This document shows, piece by piece, positions 1 through 7,836 of a DNA stretch of 43,754 nt. Below the pieces are notes generated by a model, which was not told where the DNA came from, did not search any database, and worked only from the letters and a program-made list of their open reading frames with translations. Each line of letters starts with the position of its first letter. Within the stretch, counting starts at the first letter, position 1. A program made the translations under genes and the position numbers. This DNA is from Succinatimonas sp. CAG:777 (lineage in GTDB: Bacteria; Pseudomonadota; Gammaproteobacteria; Enterobacterales; Succinivibrionaceae): the NCBI GenBank assembly GCA_000431835.1, contig HF987967.1, positions 1 through 43,754 on the forward strand, given 5' to 3'.

Positions 1-43
1 GGCGGAATCAGAATCCGCTGCCGTACCACTTGGCGATACCCCA
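1..43 (-). tRNA. tRNA-Gln(CTG), partial (5' part)
   Basis: On the minus strand this is the 5' half of a tRNA identical over its whole visible length to tRNA-Gln(CTG) at 185-260: acceptor strand, D arm and the anticodon loop TTCTGAT with anticodon CTG. It is cut by the window start, so the T arm and CCA end are outside. It is the last visible gene of the tRNA operon. Confidence 0.9.
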
Positions 44-97
44 AAAGAAATGAAATTTGGAATTCAGATAAAATAAAACCACCTAAAGGTGGTCGTT

Positions 98-174
98 TGG
101 TAGCTATGACTGGAATCGAACCAGTGACCTCAGCATTATGAGTGCCGCGCTCTAACCAACTGAGCTACATAGCC
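98..174 (-). tRNA. tRNA-Met(CAT), elongator
   Basis: A 77-base cloverleaf on the minus strand starting GGCTATG, with D-loop AGCTCAGTTGGTTAGAGC, anticodon loop CTCATAA (anticodon CAT), T loop GGTTCGATTCC and an encoded CCA end (98-100). It resembles E. coli metT/metU elongator tRNA and lacks the initiator GGG/CCC anticodon stem. The first acceptor pair appears as G-U because the 3' strand reads CATAGCT. The mix of Gln and Met tRNAs resembles the E. coli met-leu-gln tRNA operon, which also lies near lnt-miaB. Confidence 0.95.
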
Positions 175-184
175 ACTTATCTGA

Positions 185-260
185 TGGCTGGGGTACTAGG
201 ATTCGAACCTAGGTAATGGCGGAATCAGAATCCGCTGCCGTACCACTTGGCGATACCCCA
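185..260 (-). tRNA. tRNA-Gln(CTG)
   Basis: A 76-base cloverleaf on the minus strand, acceptor TGGGGTA/TACCCCA, anticodon loop TTCTGAT with CTG reading CAG, T loop GGTTCGAATCC, encoded CCA. The copy at 1-43 is identical where visible. The anticodon is wild type, so this is not an amber suppressor; that matters for the interrupted ORF at 8597-8911. Confidence 0.96.
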
Positions 261-292
261 ACACTTACATTATCAAACAAAACTTATCAAAG

Positions 293-368
293 TGGCAGGG
301 GTACCTGGACTCGAACCAGGGAAATGGCGGGATCAAAACCCGCTGCCTTACCACTTGGCTATACCCCT
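293..368 (-). tRNA. tRNA-Gln(TTG)
   Basis: A 76-base cloverleaf on the minus strand, acceptor AGGGGTA/TACCCCT, anticodon loop TTTTGAT with TTG reading CAA, T loop GGTTCGAGTCC and an encoded CCA end. It is the first gene of the tRNA operon, starting about 40 bases after the promoter at 407-434. Confidence 0.96.
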
Positions 369-406
369 AAACAGGTATTTTCGTTTGTGTTCGACAACGG
401 AGACAC

Positions 407-434
407 ATTATAAAGACAAATTTAAAATTGTCAA
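407..434 (-). promoter_or_regulatory. Consensus sigma-70 promoter of the tRNA operon
   Basis: On the minus strand TTGACA (429-434) and TATAAT (407-412) are both perfect matches to consensus with a 16-base spacer. The predicted start near 400 leaves a roughly 30-base leader before tRNA-Gln(TTG). Such a strong promoter is typical of stable RNA genes. Confidence 0.88.
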
Positions 435-579
435 CAATTAAAATTAACTTTTTTAACGTCAGTCCCTACAAATAATTACACTCACTTTTAATGGATGTCA
501 TTTTTATCGTTTTTCTTTAAGAAAAACTGCTTATAAACTTTTTTTAGTTCCAAATTTTTTAGTTTTGCGATTATTGGTA

Positions 580-1122
580 CTAGTACTTTTTCAAAGGATC
601 TTTTAGTTTCTCATTGTAATAAGCATCTTCATGCCTCTTTACAATTCTAAAGATACCAAACTCTAAAGCTAGTACATAAAAGACGTAGAACACAGGATAT
701 ACAGCTGTATAAAGCAGTGAGCTGTCTTGTAGTTTAGCTGAAGCTACAGCTGTTGCAACTAACAAGAGCACGTAGCATAAGAATAAAAGCTCTGCTACAA
801 AGATAAAGGTATGAAAAGTACGCAGACGCTTTTTTGCTCTGCCACGGTTAAAACCAATTAAAACTAAAAGACCTGGCATTGCCCATACCAAACCTAAAAA
901 AGCACTGAAAAATGATGGTCTTGCTACCATCACTAGGGCAAACACAAATGAAGAGATCAAAGTTACGTAGACGATTGATATATTAAAGTAAAGTCTTTCG
1001 TTCATGCTCAAAGGTGCATTCTTATATGGATCATATAAAGTCTGACCTTCTTTTTCCTGCTCATTGGTCAATTCTTTTGACTGCTGAAAGTAATCCTGCT
1101 CTGTTTTAGGTGTATTTGACAT
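580..1122 (-). CDS. Hypothetical inner-membrane protein, four predicted helices
   Basis: A 180-residue protein I do not recognise. The start at 1122 (MSNTPKTEQD) is preferred over an upstream ATG at 1149 because AGGAGC lies seven bases before it. The first 50 residues are charged and probably cytosolic. Four hydrophobic segments follow at about 53-72, 78-95, 108-130 and 140-160, with a basic loop (NRGRAKKRLR) between the second and third and a charged tail ending LKDPLKKY. No catalytic motif is visible. It is divergent from the HAD gene at 1373 and shares a 250-base AT-rich intergenic region with it. No function can be assigned. Confidence 0.75.
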   Translation of the reverse strand: MSNTPKTEQDYFQQSKELTNEQEKEGQTLYDPYKNAPLSMNERLYFNISIVYVTLISSFVFALVMVARPSFFSAFLGLVWAMPGLLVLIGFNRGRAKKRLRTFHTFIFVAELLFLCYVLLLVATAVASAKLQDSSLLYTAVYPVFYVFYVLALEFGIFRIVKRHEDAYYNEKLKDPLKKY

Positions 1123-1372
1123 AGTTGCTCCTAATCTAAACTTAGTCATATTGTACTCATTTTTGTAAGATTTCTAAGTCAAATTCTTCGAATAGATGCA
1201 TTTCTCACTGCAAATGACCTTTTTTCTTCAATTTTCACATCAGTTTAGTTTTTTTCTTAGTGGGAGGTGAATTTTATTAGGCGCAAGTTTTTAAGTGCTC
1301 TTTTTTAGTTACATCAAATATTTTTTCATCTTTTTAGAGTAAGCTTGCAACGATGAAATAAGGAATAAACAT

Positions 1373-2227
1373 ATGCCATATAATCAAAACAATGTTCTAG
1401 CTATCTGTTATGACTTTGACAGAACTCTAACTCCATATGAAATGCAGGCTCAAGGCTATATTCAGCAAATCAATGAGAATGTAGATGAATTCTGGGATCT
1501 TGCTACTAGACTTGCTGTTGAAAACGAGATGGATCCAAATCTGTCTTACATGTACCTGATGTTAAACGGGGCTAAAGGTAAGTTTCAGGTAAAAAAAGAT
1601 AAATTGCATGAGTTCGGTTCTAAGGTTCAACTCTACAAAGGAGTTGAAACCTGGTTTGACAGAATCAATGCTTATGGCAAAAAGTGTGGCATTGAAGTTG
1701 AGCACTACATCATTTCCTCAGGCTTAAAAGAAATGATTGAAGGCACAGCTATTGCCGATAAATTCAAGGCAATTTACGCTAATGCTTTTTTCTATGACAG
1801 AAATGGCACTGCTGTATGGCCTGCTCAGAACATTAACTTCACCAATAAGACTCAGTTCTTGTTTAGAATTTCTAAAGGCACACTAAACGTTAATGACAAT
1901 GACGTTAACCGTTATTTCCCAAAGGAATCCATAAGAATTCCTTTTGAAAACATTGTCTATATTGGTGACAGTCAAACCGATATTCCTTGTATGAAACTTG
2001 TAACCTCTTTAGGAGGACAGGCTATCGGTGTTTATGATCCAAAATTAAAAAATAAAGAGCGAGTGCATTCTTTAATTCGCGATAAGAGAATTAAGTATTT
2101 TGCACCAGCTGACTACTCAAAGAATAAAGAGCTTGAAAAGCTGTTAAAACAAATCATAGACTACTCAAAAGCATCTTTTGCTTTAAAACAAGAATATTAT
2201 AAGAACCTTGAAGAGTCAGAGCTTTAG
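1373..2227 (+). CDS. HAD-superfamily phosphatase
   Basis: A 284-residue cytosolic protein with the haloacid dehalogenase signatures in order: motif I YDFDRTLT with the nucleophile pair D14/D16, motif II ISSG around residues 114-117, a candidate motif III lysine near 159 (NKTQF), and motif IV GDSQTD at 198-203. The motif I threonine and the long insert between motifs I and II suggest a phosphoserine-phosphatase-like C1 cap; the substrate cannot be told. AAGGAA sits about seven bases before the ATG. It lies 32 bases upstream of the acyltransferase at 2260 on the same strand, so the two may be co-transcribed. No signal peptide is visible. Confidence 0.85.
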   Translation: MPYNQNNVLAICYDFDRTLTPYEMQAQGYIQQINENVDEFWDLATRLAVENEMDPNLSYMYLMLNGAKGKFQVKKDKLHEFGSKVQLYKGVETWFDRINAYGKKCGIEVEHYIISSGLKEMIEGTAIADKFKAIYANAFFYDRNGTAVWPAQNINFTNKTQFLFRISKGTLNVNDNDVNRYFPKESIRIPFENIVYIGDSQTDIPCMKLVTSLGGQAIGVYDPKLKNKERVHSLIRDKRIKYFAPADYSKNKELEKLLKQIIDYSKASFALKQEYYKNLEESEL

Positions 2228-2259
2228 TAAAAAAGCACACAAAATCTTAGGAAAAACTT

Positions 2260-4242
2260 ATGGCAGCTAAATTCCGTAGTGATATTGACGGACTTAAAGG
2301 CATTGCGATCATAGCGGTAGTGCTCTACCACTTTTTTGATCTTTTAAAGTCATTTGAATCATCAACTGTTACCACCTTTTCAGGTGGCTTTTTAGGTGTT
2401 GATATCTTTTTGATAATTTCAGGCTTTTTGATCACTTCAGGCATTGTCTATAAATTAGAAAACCAGAGTTTTTCCTTAAGCGCTTTTTATAAAAGAAGAC
2501 TGTTGAGGATCCTCCCTCCACTCATAGCAGTCTGCGCTTTTTGTCTTGGCATAGGCTATTTTATTTTATTTCCATCCGTCTATAAGGAGCTCTCACTTGA
2601 GGTAATCAATACTTTATCCTTCATAGGCAACTATCGCTTTGCTCACTCTGGTGGTTACTTTGCCTTAGATTCTTCTGAAAAGTTATTGCTACATACATGG
2701 TACCTTTGCATTACTATACAGTTCTACCTCATCTACCCTCTTTTAATACTGCTGTTGGTAAAGCTCTTTGGCTTAAAGAATCTTCCTAAAGCTATGTGCG
2801 CATTTTTTGCTTTAGCTCTTGTAAGTTCCTATGTTTTCTCAAAAGGCGGTCAAGGGTACCTTTTAACTCATACCAGAATTTGGGAAATGTTTTTAGGTGG
2901 TGTTCTATTCTTCTACAAAGATACTGTTTACAGTTTAGTCTTTGATAAGAGACAGTATCTTCAGTACACAGCTGAAATTATAGGTGTAGCTTTATTTTTA
3001 TACTCAATTTTTACTACAGCTTTAAGTAACGGTGCTGCTTGGTATATATCTACATCTTTACTTACTGTTATTGGAACCTCTTTAGTTATCCTTGCTCATA
3101 ATGAGCATTCTCTTTTAGACTTTAGACCATTAACTTCTATAGGTAAGTTTTCATACTCCCTTTATCTGTGGCACTGGCCTGTTACCATTTTCTGCTTTGA
3201 CTTAGGTTACAGCTCAAAATACATTCACCTGTTTTCAGTAATTGTCTTAGTTGCTGTCTTTACAGCACTTTCATATCTCTATATTGAAAAAAGACAGGTA
3301 AGCAACAGGCTGTCAGCTTTAATTTATGTTTTAAGTATGATTGCCTCTGTCTTTGTATTTTCACAGGATGGTAAAAACCTGCTCTCCCCTTACATTGATC
3401 CTTATGGCAAAAAGATGGTGATGTTAGATACCATCAAAGATCTTAACTACAAACCAAAGATCATGATGACCTTAAATGAGGTACCAGTTTATAAGCTTGG
3501 CAATCAGAATGAGAAGGCTCATACCTTTGTAGTTGGTGATTCTCACAGTGAGCATTACAGCTACTATTTAAGAGATATCAATAAAAGACCTTTATATTTC
3601 ATGTTTATGCATGGAACTATTGGCTATGGACCTAACTTCTCAGGCTATAAGGTAAAAGTTATCTCCACTCATGAAGAAAGAGAGACTTTCTACAAAATTT
3701 ACAAATACGTTCTGGATAAGATGCAGGATGGAGATAAAGTTGTAATTGGCAACCGTTGGGATTTTTATTACACCTATTTCATCAGAGAATTCAATTTAAA
3801 AGATAATGATGAAAGCTTTAATGATTTCATTAAAGCTTTAATTGAGGACTTTGATTCTGAAATTCAACATTATCCAAAGCTCAACTTCTATATCATAGGA
3901 CAAGGTATTAACACCAGTCAGTCTATCGTAAATTGTTTAAAGGCTAATTTACAGAACAGTGCTTTAAGACACATCTTCAAAACTGACAGATGCAACTTTA
4001 CTAAAGATTACTTAGGTTACAGAAGAGATCTTATTAACAATGCTATTCGTGAATATGCCAAGAGCAAAGACAATGTAACCTTTGTTGACAGAAATGCAGC
4101 TCAGGCTCTTGGGGATGGTAAGTTCAGAACCAGAACTGATGGTGGTAAAGCTTTGTATTATGACAAGACCCATTACACCACACCCGGTGGCAATATGGTA
4201 GGACAATACGTCTTCAGTCAGGTCTTTAATTCTGAGAATTGA
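2260..4242 (+). CDS. OafA/YrhL-type acyltransferase with C-terminal SGNH domain
   Basis: A 660-residue protein with an N-terminal acyltransferase-3 membrane domain (about 1-370; opening FRSDIDGLKG, histidine 24 in VVLYHF, GVDIFLIISGF near 46-56, about ten helices) and a C-terminal periplasmic SGNH-like domain. The latter has the nucleophile motif VVGDSHSEH (serine near 428) and a C-terminal DKTH block (about 635-638) giving Asp and His. Proteins of this build O-acetylate LPS O-antigen, capsule or peptidoglycan from cytosolic acetyl-CoA. The usual WSLxVExQFY motif reads TWYLCITIQFY here, losing the conserved Glu. The neighbouring genes give no hint of the acceptor glycan. Confidence 0.88.
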   Translation: MAAKFRSDIDGLKGIAIIAVVLYHFFDLLKSFESSTVTTFSGGFLGVDIFLIISGFLITSGIVYKLENQSFSLSAFYKRRLLRILPPLIAVCAFCLGIGYFILFPSVYKELSLEVINTLSFIGNYRFAHSGGYFALDSSEKLLLHTWYLCITIQFYLIYPLLILLLVKLFGLKNLPKAMCAFFALALVSSYVFSKGGQGYLLTHTRIWEMFLGGVLFFYKDTVYSLVFDKRQYLQYTAEIIGVALFLYSIFTTALSNGAAWYISTSLLTVIGTSLVILAHNEHSLLDFRPLTSIGKFSYSLYLWHWPVTIFCFDLGYSSKYIHLFSVIVLVAVFTALSYLYIEKRQVSNRLSALIYVLSMIASVFVFSQDGKNLLSPYIDPYGKKMVMLDTIKDLNYKPKIMMTLNEVPVYKLGNQNEKAHTFVVGDSHSEHYSYYLRDINKRPLYFMFMHGTIGYGPNFSGYKVKVISTHEERETFYKIYKYVLDKMQDGDKVVIGNRWDFYYTYFIREFNLKDNDESFNDFIKALIEDFDSEIQHYPKLNFYIIGQGINTSQSIVNCLKANLQNSALRHIFKTDRCNFTKDYLGYRRDLINNAIREYAKSKDNVTFVDRNAAQALGDGKFRTRTDGGKALYYDKTHYTTPGGNMVGQYVFSQVFNSEN

Positions 4243-4256
4243 TAAAGACTAATCTT

Positions 4257-4289
4257 AAAATAAAAGCTGTCTTGTGCAGCTGTTATTTT
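4257..4289. terminator. Bidirectional terminator between acyltransferase and tatC
   Basis: An inverted repeat AAAATAA-a-AGCTG / CAGCT-g-TTATTTT with a seven-base loop. It is flanked by A-rich sequence on the left and T-rich on the right, so it can act on both convergent transcripts (2260-4242 plus, 4311-7059 minus). Confidence 0.7.
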
Positions 4290-4310
4290 ATATGTAAATC
4301 GTATTGAAGC

Positions 4311-5090
4311 TTACGGAGATACTACAAGTGAGTTTTGCTTTTTTTGTTTCCTTGCTAAAAAGATTGTGCTTACTATAAGACCTAATTCATAAAGAACTAG
4401 CAAAGGTAAAGCTAAAAGCAGCTGCGAGGTAACATCAGGAGGTGTTAATACAGCTGCTAGTGCAAAAGCACCTACAATTACATAACGTCTGACCTTTTTT
4501 AGCATCTCTAACTCCACAACACCACTTGCAGCTAATAAGAACACTGCAACTGGTGTTTCAAAAGCAAGACCAAAAGCTAAAAACATATGTAAGAGAAAGC
4601 TTATGTAAACTTCTATATCAGGAGCAAAGTTCACTGTCTCAGGGGCAAAAGAAGCGATAAATGGAAAGAGCGCTCTAAAGACCACAAAATAGCAGTACAT
4701 GGTACCTGTTACAAACATGACCACTGATGACAGGATAAAAGGCAGAGCGGTTCTTTTTTCATGTTTGTATAAAGCTGGTGAGACAAAGCTCCAGATCATG
4801 TAAAAGGTAAATGGCAGTGAGAGTACAAAGGCACAAAAAAGCAGTACCTTTAAAGGACCTAATACTGGAGAGACTACTCCTACAGCTAACATTCTTGAGC
4901 CTTGTGGCAGTGATGACAGAAGAGGTTTAGTTGCCTCATCAAACAAAAGCTCAGTAAAAGGCGCTAAGGCGGCAATACAAACTGCGATACCTAATAGGCT
5001 TAAAAGAACAGTTTTACGTAGTGCAAAAAGGTTTGAGACAAAAGGAGAGTTGCAGATTTTGTCATCTTGCTGTGATTTTTTATTCTTCAT
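4311..5090 (-). CDS. tatC: Sec-independent translocase subunit TatC
   Basis: A 259-residue polytopic membrane protein (six predicted helices), the receptor of the twin-arginine pathway that exports folded proteins. Family marks include FVSPALYKHEKR (the glutamate equivalent to E. coli E103), FLAFGLAFETPV and LTPPDVTSQ. The N-terminal motif, HLIELRKR in E. coli, reads NLFALRKT, so the twin-arginine-contacting glutamate (E15 in E. coli) is alanine. Length matches the E. coli protein (258). It is the last gene of tatA-tatB-tatC, 13 bases after tatB. A Tat substrate is encoded just upstream at 5911-7059. Confidence 0.95.
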   Translation of the reverse strand: MKNKKSQQDDKICNSPFVSNLFALRKTVLLSLLGIAVCIAALAPFTELLFDEATKPLLSSLPQGSRMLAVGVVSPVLGPLKVLLFCAFVLSLPFTFYMIWSFVSPALYKHEKRTALPFILSSVVMFVTGTMYCYFVVFRALFPFIASFAPETVNFAPDIEVYISFLLHMFLAFGLAFETPVAVFLLAASGVVELEMLKKVRRYVIVGAFALAAVLTPPDVTSQLLLALPLLVLYELGLIVSTIFLARKQKKQNSLVVSP

Positions 5091-5103
5091 GGTGTTTGCT
5101 TAC

Positions 5104-5565
5104 TTATAAGCTCTCGTTTTTGCTTTGCAAAAGATTGGCTTTTATCTTAATGAGCTCTACTTCAAGGGCTGCAATCCTAAGCTTAAGCTCTTTATCTTCA
5201 GACTCAGTCTGAGTTTTTAAATTTGGCTTGAGCTTTTGACTGACTTCTGACAAGTCATCTTTTTTACCTTCACTTACAGATACTGCGTTATCTATTTGCT
5301 GAGGATCTGAACGTATAGCTTTTTTGAGTTCATAAGACATTGAGTTTATTTTTTGCTCAATGTCTTTTGAGCTATTACAAAAAGAGTTCTTTACCGCTTC
5401 AAGATCGGTAAGACCAAACTCTTTTTTGCAAGAATCGTAATAGCTTTTTACTTTTCTTGCCTGAATACCAAGTCTGTATGCCATCTCTACTGTTTTCTTT
5501 GGTCCTAAGACTAAAAAGCATACAGCTAAGAGCAACAGCAGCTGGTCTAATGAAAAACCAAACAT
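5104..5565 (-). CDS. tatB: Sec-independent translocase subunit TatB
   Basis: A 153-residue protein with one N-terminal helix, then a hinge (LGPKK near 20-24), an amphipathic helix and a charged, coiled-coil-prone tail. The start at 5565 (MFGFSLDQLL) is chosen because TatB proteins begin MFxxGFSE and the upstream ATG at 5592 lies inside tatA. The start is seven bases from the tatA stop, so translation is probably coupled. The conserved glutamate after GFS in E. coli TatB is replaced by Leu-Asp-Gln here. Sequence beyond the hinge is poorly conserved, as is normal. It works with TatC as the receptor complex. Confidence 0.9.
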   Translation of the reverse strand: MFGFSLDQLLLLLAVCFLVLGPKKTVEMAYRLGIQARKVKSYYDSCKKEFGLTDLEAVKNSFCNSSKDIEQKINSMSYELKKAIRSDPQQIDNAVSVSEGKKDDLSEVSQKLKPNLKTQTESEDKELKLRIAALEVELIKIKANLLQSKNESL

Positions 5566-5572
5566 TGTCTTA

Positions 5573-5764
5573 TTATTCTTTCTGACCTTCATGCTTTGAC
5601 ACTGTCAAATCTGAATTCTGATTATTATCTTCTTTAAGTCCTGCTTTAAAACCGCTGATTGCAGAACCGAAATCTTTACCCAGGTTCTTTAACTTACCTG
5701 TACCAAACACTAGAGCAACTACCAACAATAAGATTGCCCAATGCCAAATTGACATCATGCCCAT
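5573..5764 (-). CDS. tatA: Sec-independent translocase subunit TatA
   Basis: A 63-residue pore-forming subunit: short N-terminus, one helix (WHWAILLLVVALVFG), hinge FGTGKLKNLGKD, amphipathic helix and charged tail. The start at 5764 (MGMMSIWHW) is supported by AGGAGA about six bases upstream. The longer frame back to 5803 would put the start inside a strong hairpin and is rejected. First gene of tatABC. The Shine-Dalgarno directly follows the T run of that hairpin (5777-5802), so expression may depend on whether it terminates or folds. Confidence 0.93.
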   Translation of the reverse strand: MGMMSIWHWAILLLVVALVFGTGKLKNLGKDFGSAISGFKAGLKEDNNQNSDLTVSKHEGQKE

Positions 5765-5776
5765 TTTATTTCTCCT

Positions 5777-5802
5777 AAAAAATGCCACAGTGCCCTGTGG
5801 CA
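5777..5802 (-). terminator. Hairpin plus T6 directly upstream of the tatA ribosome site
   Basis: On the minus strand a perfect 8-bp stem TGCCACAG/CTGTGGCA with a four-base loop is followed at once by TTTTTT and then AGGAG of tatA. It has the form of an intrinsic terminator for the HD-domain gene (stop at 5911). No room remains between it and the tatA ribosome site for a separate promoter, so it may act as an attenuator with partial read-through. Confidence 0.7.
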
Positions 5803-5910
5803 ATTAACCATGTTTAACCTAGATTTAGGTTCAACCAGAATGTACTCTTAATCGGAATACCGTTAAATTCGATTACCCGAAAATTTAACTGTCTTATTTA
5901 TTCTTAACTC

Positions 5911-7059
5911 TTAAGACACAACCTTTTTAGCAATAGCCTTTACCGCAAGGTAAGGATCAGCCTCAGACATTGCCTGATGGATATGCATGAAACTGTACTG
6001 AGAAGCGATGTAGTTTCTAAAGATATTAAACTTCTCACCTTCTAACTCTTTGTCATTCATACCATAATCTTTAGCTGCAACTTCTTTAAGTGCAATTACA
6101 GACTGTTGTGCTGCTGGAACTGAGAGAACGAAATCGTGATCACCTAAGTGAACTAAATAGCCTGCCTGCTTATGAGGTGTAGGCAGTCTCTTACCGTCTT
6201 TATCTAATAAACCGCGCTCAATTGGATCAACGCAGGCTAAAATTGAAGCAGCCTTAATCCAGCCTACAACTAACTCTTCATCTTTTGGAGTACCAGGATG
6301 ATTGTGAGCACAAGCCTGAGCTACTACCTCATCTGCTGGCATTCCTCTGTAGATAGCTTCCGCAATTGAGAAGATGTGGTGAGCACCGGTACCTGCAATG
6401 GAGTACTCTTTCAGGCATGAACCATCTTTATTCCACTGGAATACCCATGGCTTTGCTAAATCATGTAATAACTGACCTGCAACTGCCATGTCATAGCCAT
6501 ACTCATAATCCATGATATGTGAGTAAGTAGTAAGGATAGACTTTGTGATCTCTACGTTTACAGCTGTATGAGTTGCAAGTCCACCAGGATAAGCGTGATG
6601 GCTACCATAGCCACTGCCAGGTGCTGAGAAGAATGGCTGAGGATTGATGTTTAAATCCTTTAATGGTGGGAACAGATGAGCTTCATCAGTTAAAGCAGGA
6701 TCTACTAAATGCTCCTGTAACAGCATCTTATATACCTTTGATACATTAGCCGAACCCTGATGCTGCTCCATAAATGTAGGAACTGTATTCTGATAGAAAC
6801 TAAAAACCTTTTCTCTTAAAGCAAGATCATGTAATGAATTGATTTCACCTAATAAATAATCCCAAGCTTTCTGTACAAGTTCTGAGGATTTAGCTACTTC
6901 AACAGGAGCTTTTGGAAGATTAGATAAAGCTACTGTTTTTACATTAACTTCAGTAGCATAAGATGGCTTTAAGAAGTTAGCTACACCAACAGTTGCAATG
7001 GCTGCAGCTGATACCTTAAAAAAATCGCGTCTTGACAGATCGGGACTTGAATTTGACAT
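5911..7059 (-). CDS. Tat-exported HD-domain phosphohydrolase-like protein
   Basis: A 382-residue protein with a textbook twin-arginine signal (SRRDFFK at 9-15, then AAAIATVGVANFL and a cleavage-like SYA near 33-35). The mature part carries an HD-type metal site: HHAYPGG at 154-160, LATHT with H164, LLHDLAK with H199-D200, GAHH at 226-228 and AHNHPG at 251-255. This pattern resembles the HD domains of YhaM-type and relaxase-associated proteins, most of which are cytosolic. GGAGAAATAA precedes the ATG. It lies upstream of tatABC on the same strand with the hairpin at 5777-5802 between. Substrate unknown; a periplasmic phosphohydrolase is the inference. Confidence 0.85.
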   Translation of the reverse strand: MSNSSPDLSRRDFFKVSAAAIATVGVANFLKPSYATEVNVKTVALSNLPKAPVEVAKSSELVQKAWDYLLGEINSLHDLALREKVFSFYQNTVPTFMEQHQGSANVSKVYKMLLQEHLVDPALTDEAHLFPPLKDLNINPQPFFSAPGSGYGSHHAYPGGLATHTAVNVEITKSILTTYSHIMDYEYGYDMAVAGQLLHDLAKPWVFQWNKDGSCLKEYSIAGTGAHHIFSIAEAIYRGMPADEVVAQACAHNHPGTPKDEELVVGWIKAASILACVDPIERGLLDKDGKRLPTPHKQAGYLVHLGDHDFVLSVPAAQQSVIALKEVAAKDYGMNDKELEGEKFNIFRNYIASQYSFMHIHQAMSEADPYLAVKAIAKKVVS

Positions 7060-7195
7060 TTATTTCTCCATAGTATGTATTTAACTATGCGAATATTGTC
7101 TTGTTAGAAGGTTAAGTCGATTTGTAAGTTTTGTAAATTTATAGGTATAAAAAGATAAGTTTGTGTAAACAATTCCGTTATTCTGGTTTTGAGAG

Positions 7196-7218
7196 TTTAC
7201 TACAAGATTTTACTACAA
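7196..7218. repeat. 10-base direct repeat upstream of the HD gene
   Basis: TTTACTACAA occurs at 7196-7205 and 7209-7218, a 13-base period. It lies about 140 bases upstream of the HD gene start (7059, minus strand), in a position where an activator or repressor could bind. No regulator can be named. Confidence 0.5.
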
Positions 7219-7747
7219 TTATCTTATAGTTAATCATCTGTTTTAAAATGCATTTATTCAAATAACTGTCGATTATTTGCATTTATATCATTAAGAATTT
7301 AATCCAATTATTTTTTTTAATTATTTTCTTCATATTTCATGATCTGGAACGATAGCTTTTTACAATACAAATAAAAGGAAGCGACCTATCGCCTCGCTCT
7401 AAACAGGCGGTCAGAAAAGATCAACAGAAAGTAATTGAGAACAGACACTTGAAGTATCATCGGCTGAAAATTGGATCATGTCAAAATTTACTCCATTAAT
7501 CTCTCTTTGCATGCCTAAGAATTTAGGCTCAGAGAACAAAAGATCCACACTTAGAGCCGTTTGGCAAAATTCTAAAATTTTGAATACTTTAAAACTTACG
7601 ACTCAGTTATAGGTTAGTGATTTTTTCTGAGCTTACAGAGTAAACCATAATTTCTGCGCTCTGATAAGTCTTTACAGTGTAAAAACTAACTTGCAATTGC
7701 TTTTTTTATTGCAATTTGTCTTTACGTTTTTTAGCTAAATTTTGCAA

Positions 7748-7813
7748 ATATTTGTACTTTTGAAGCATTTTCTTCGATATTTGTACCTAAATAAGCAAAT
7801 TTATAGCTTATTT
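7748..7813. promoter_or_regulatory. Direct repeats and palindrome upstream of the DIP1984-like gene
   Basis: ATATTTGTAC is repeated at 7748-7757 and 7777-7786 (29-base period, about three helical turns). It is followed by the palindrome AAATAAGC-9-GCTTATTT at 7789-7813, ending about 24 bases before the ATG at 7837. This arrangement suggests an operator region; it is inferred from symmetry only. Confidence 0.4.
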
Positions 7814-7836
7814 TGCAATTTTTAGAGGATTTAATC

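Larger units (their letters stand above)
7060..7836. other. 777-base gene-poor interval with a possible coding relic
   Basis: Very AT-rich. The right part of the promoter region of the HD gene is here, with a 10-base direct repeat TTTACTACAA at 7196-7205 and 7209-7218. Between about 7375 and 7612 base composition becomes more gene-like. One frame from 7439 to a TAG at 7612 (ATG 7478) reads with coding-like residues (MSKFTPLISL... VWQNSKIL), and a second frame around 7380-7490 also reads open; the pair could be a frameshifted remnant. Neither has a ribosome site and I recognise no family. Confidence 0.4.

Noticed and set aside
185..260. tRNA-Gln(CTG) as an amber suppressor explaining the interrupted ORF at 8597
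   Set aside because: The anticodon is CTG in both visible copies, not CTA.
216..441. Two plus-strand ORFs of 64-65 codons over the tRNA cluster
   Set aside because: They lie antisense to tRNA-Gln genes; the repeated peptide sequence simply reflects the tRNA copies.
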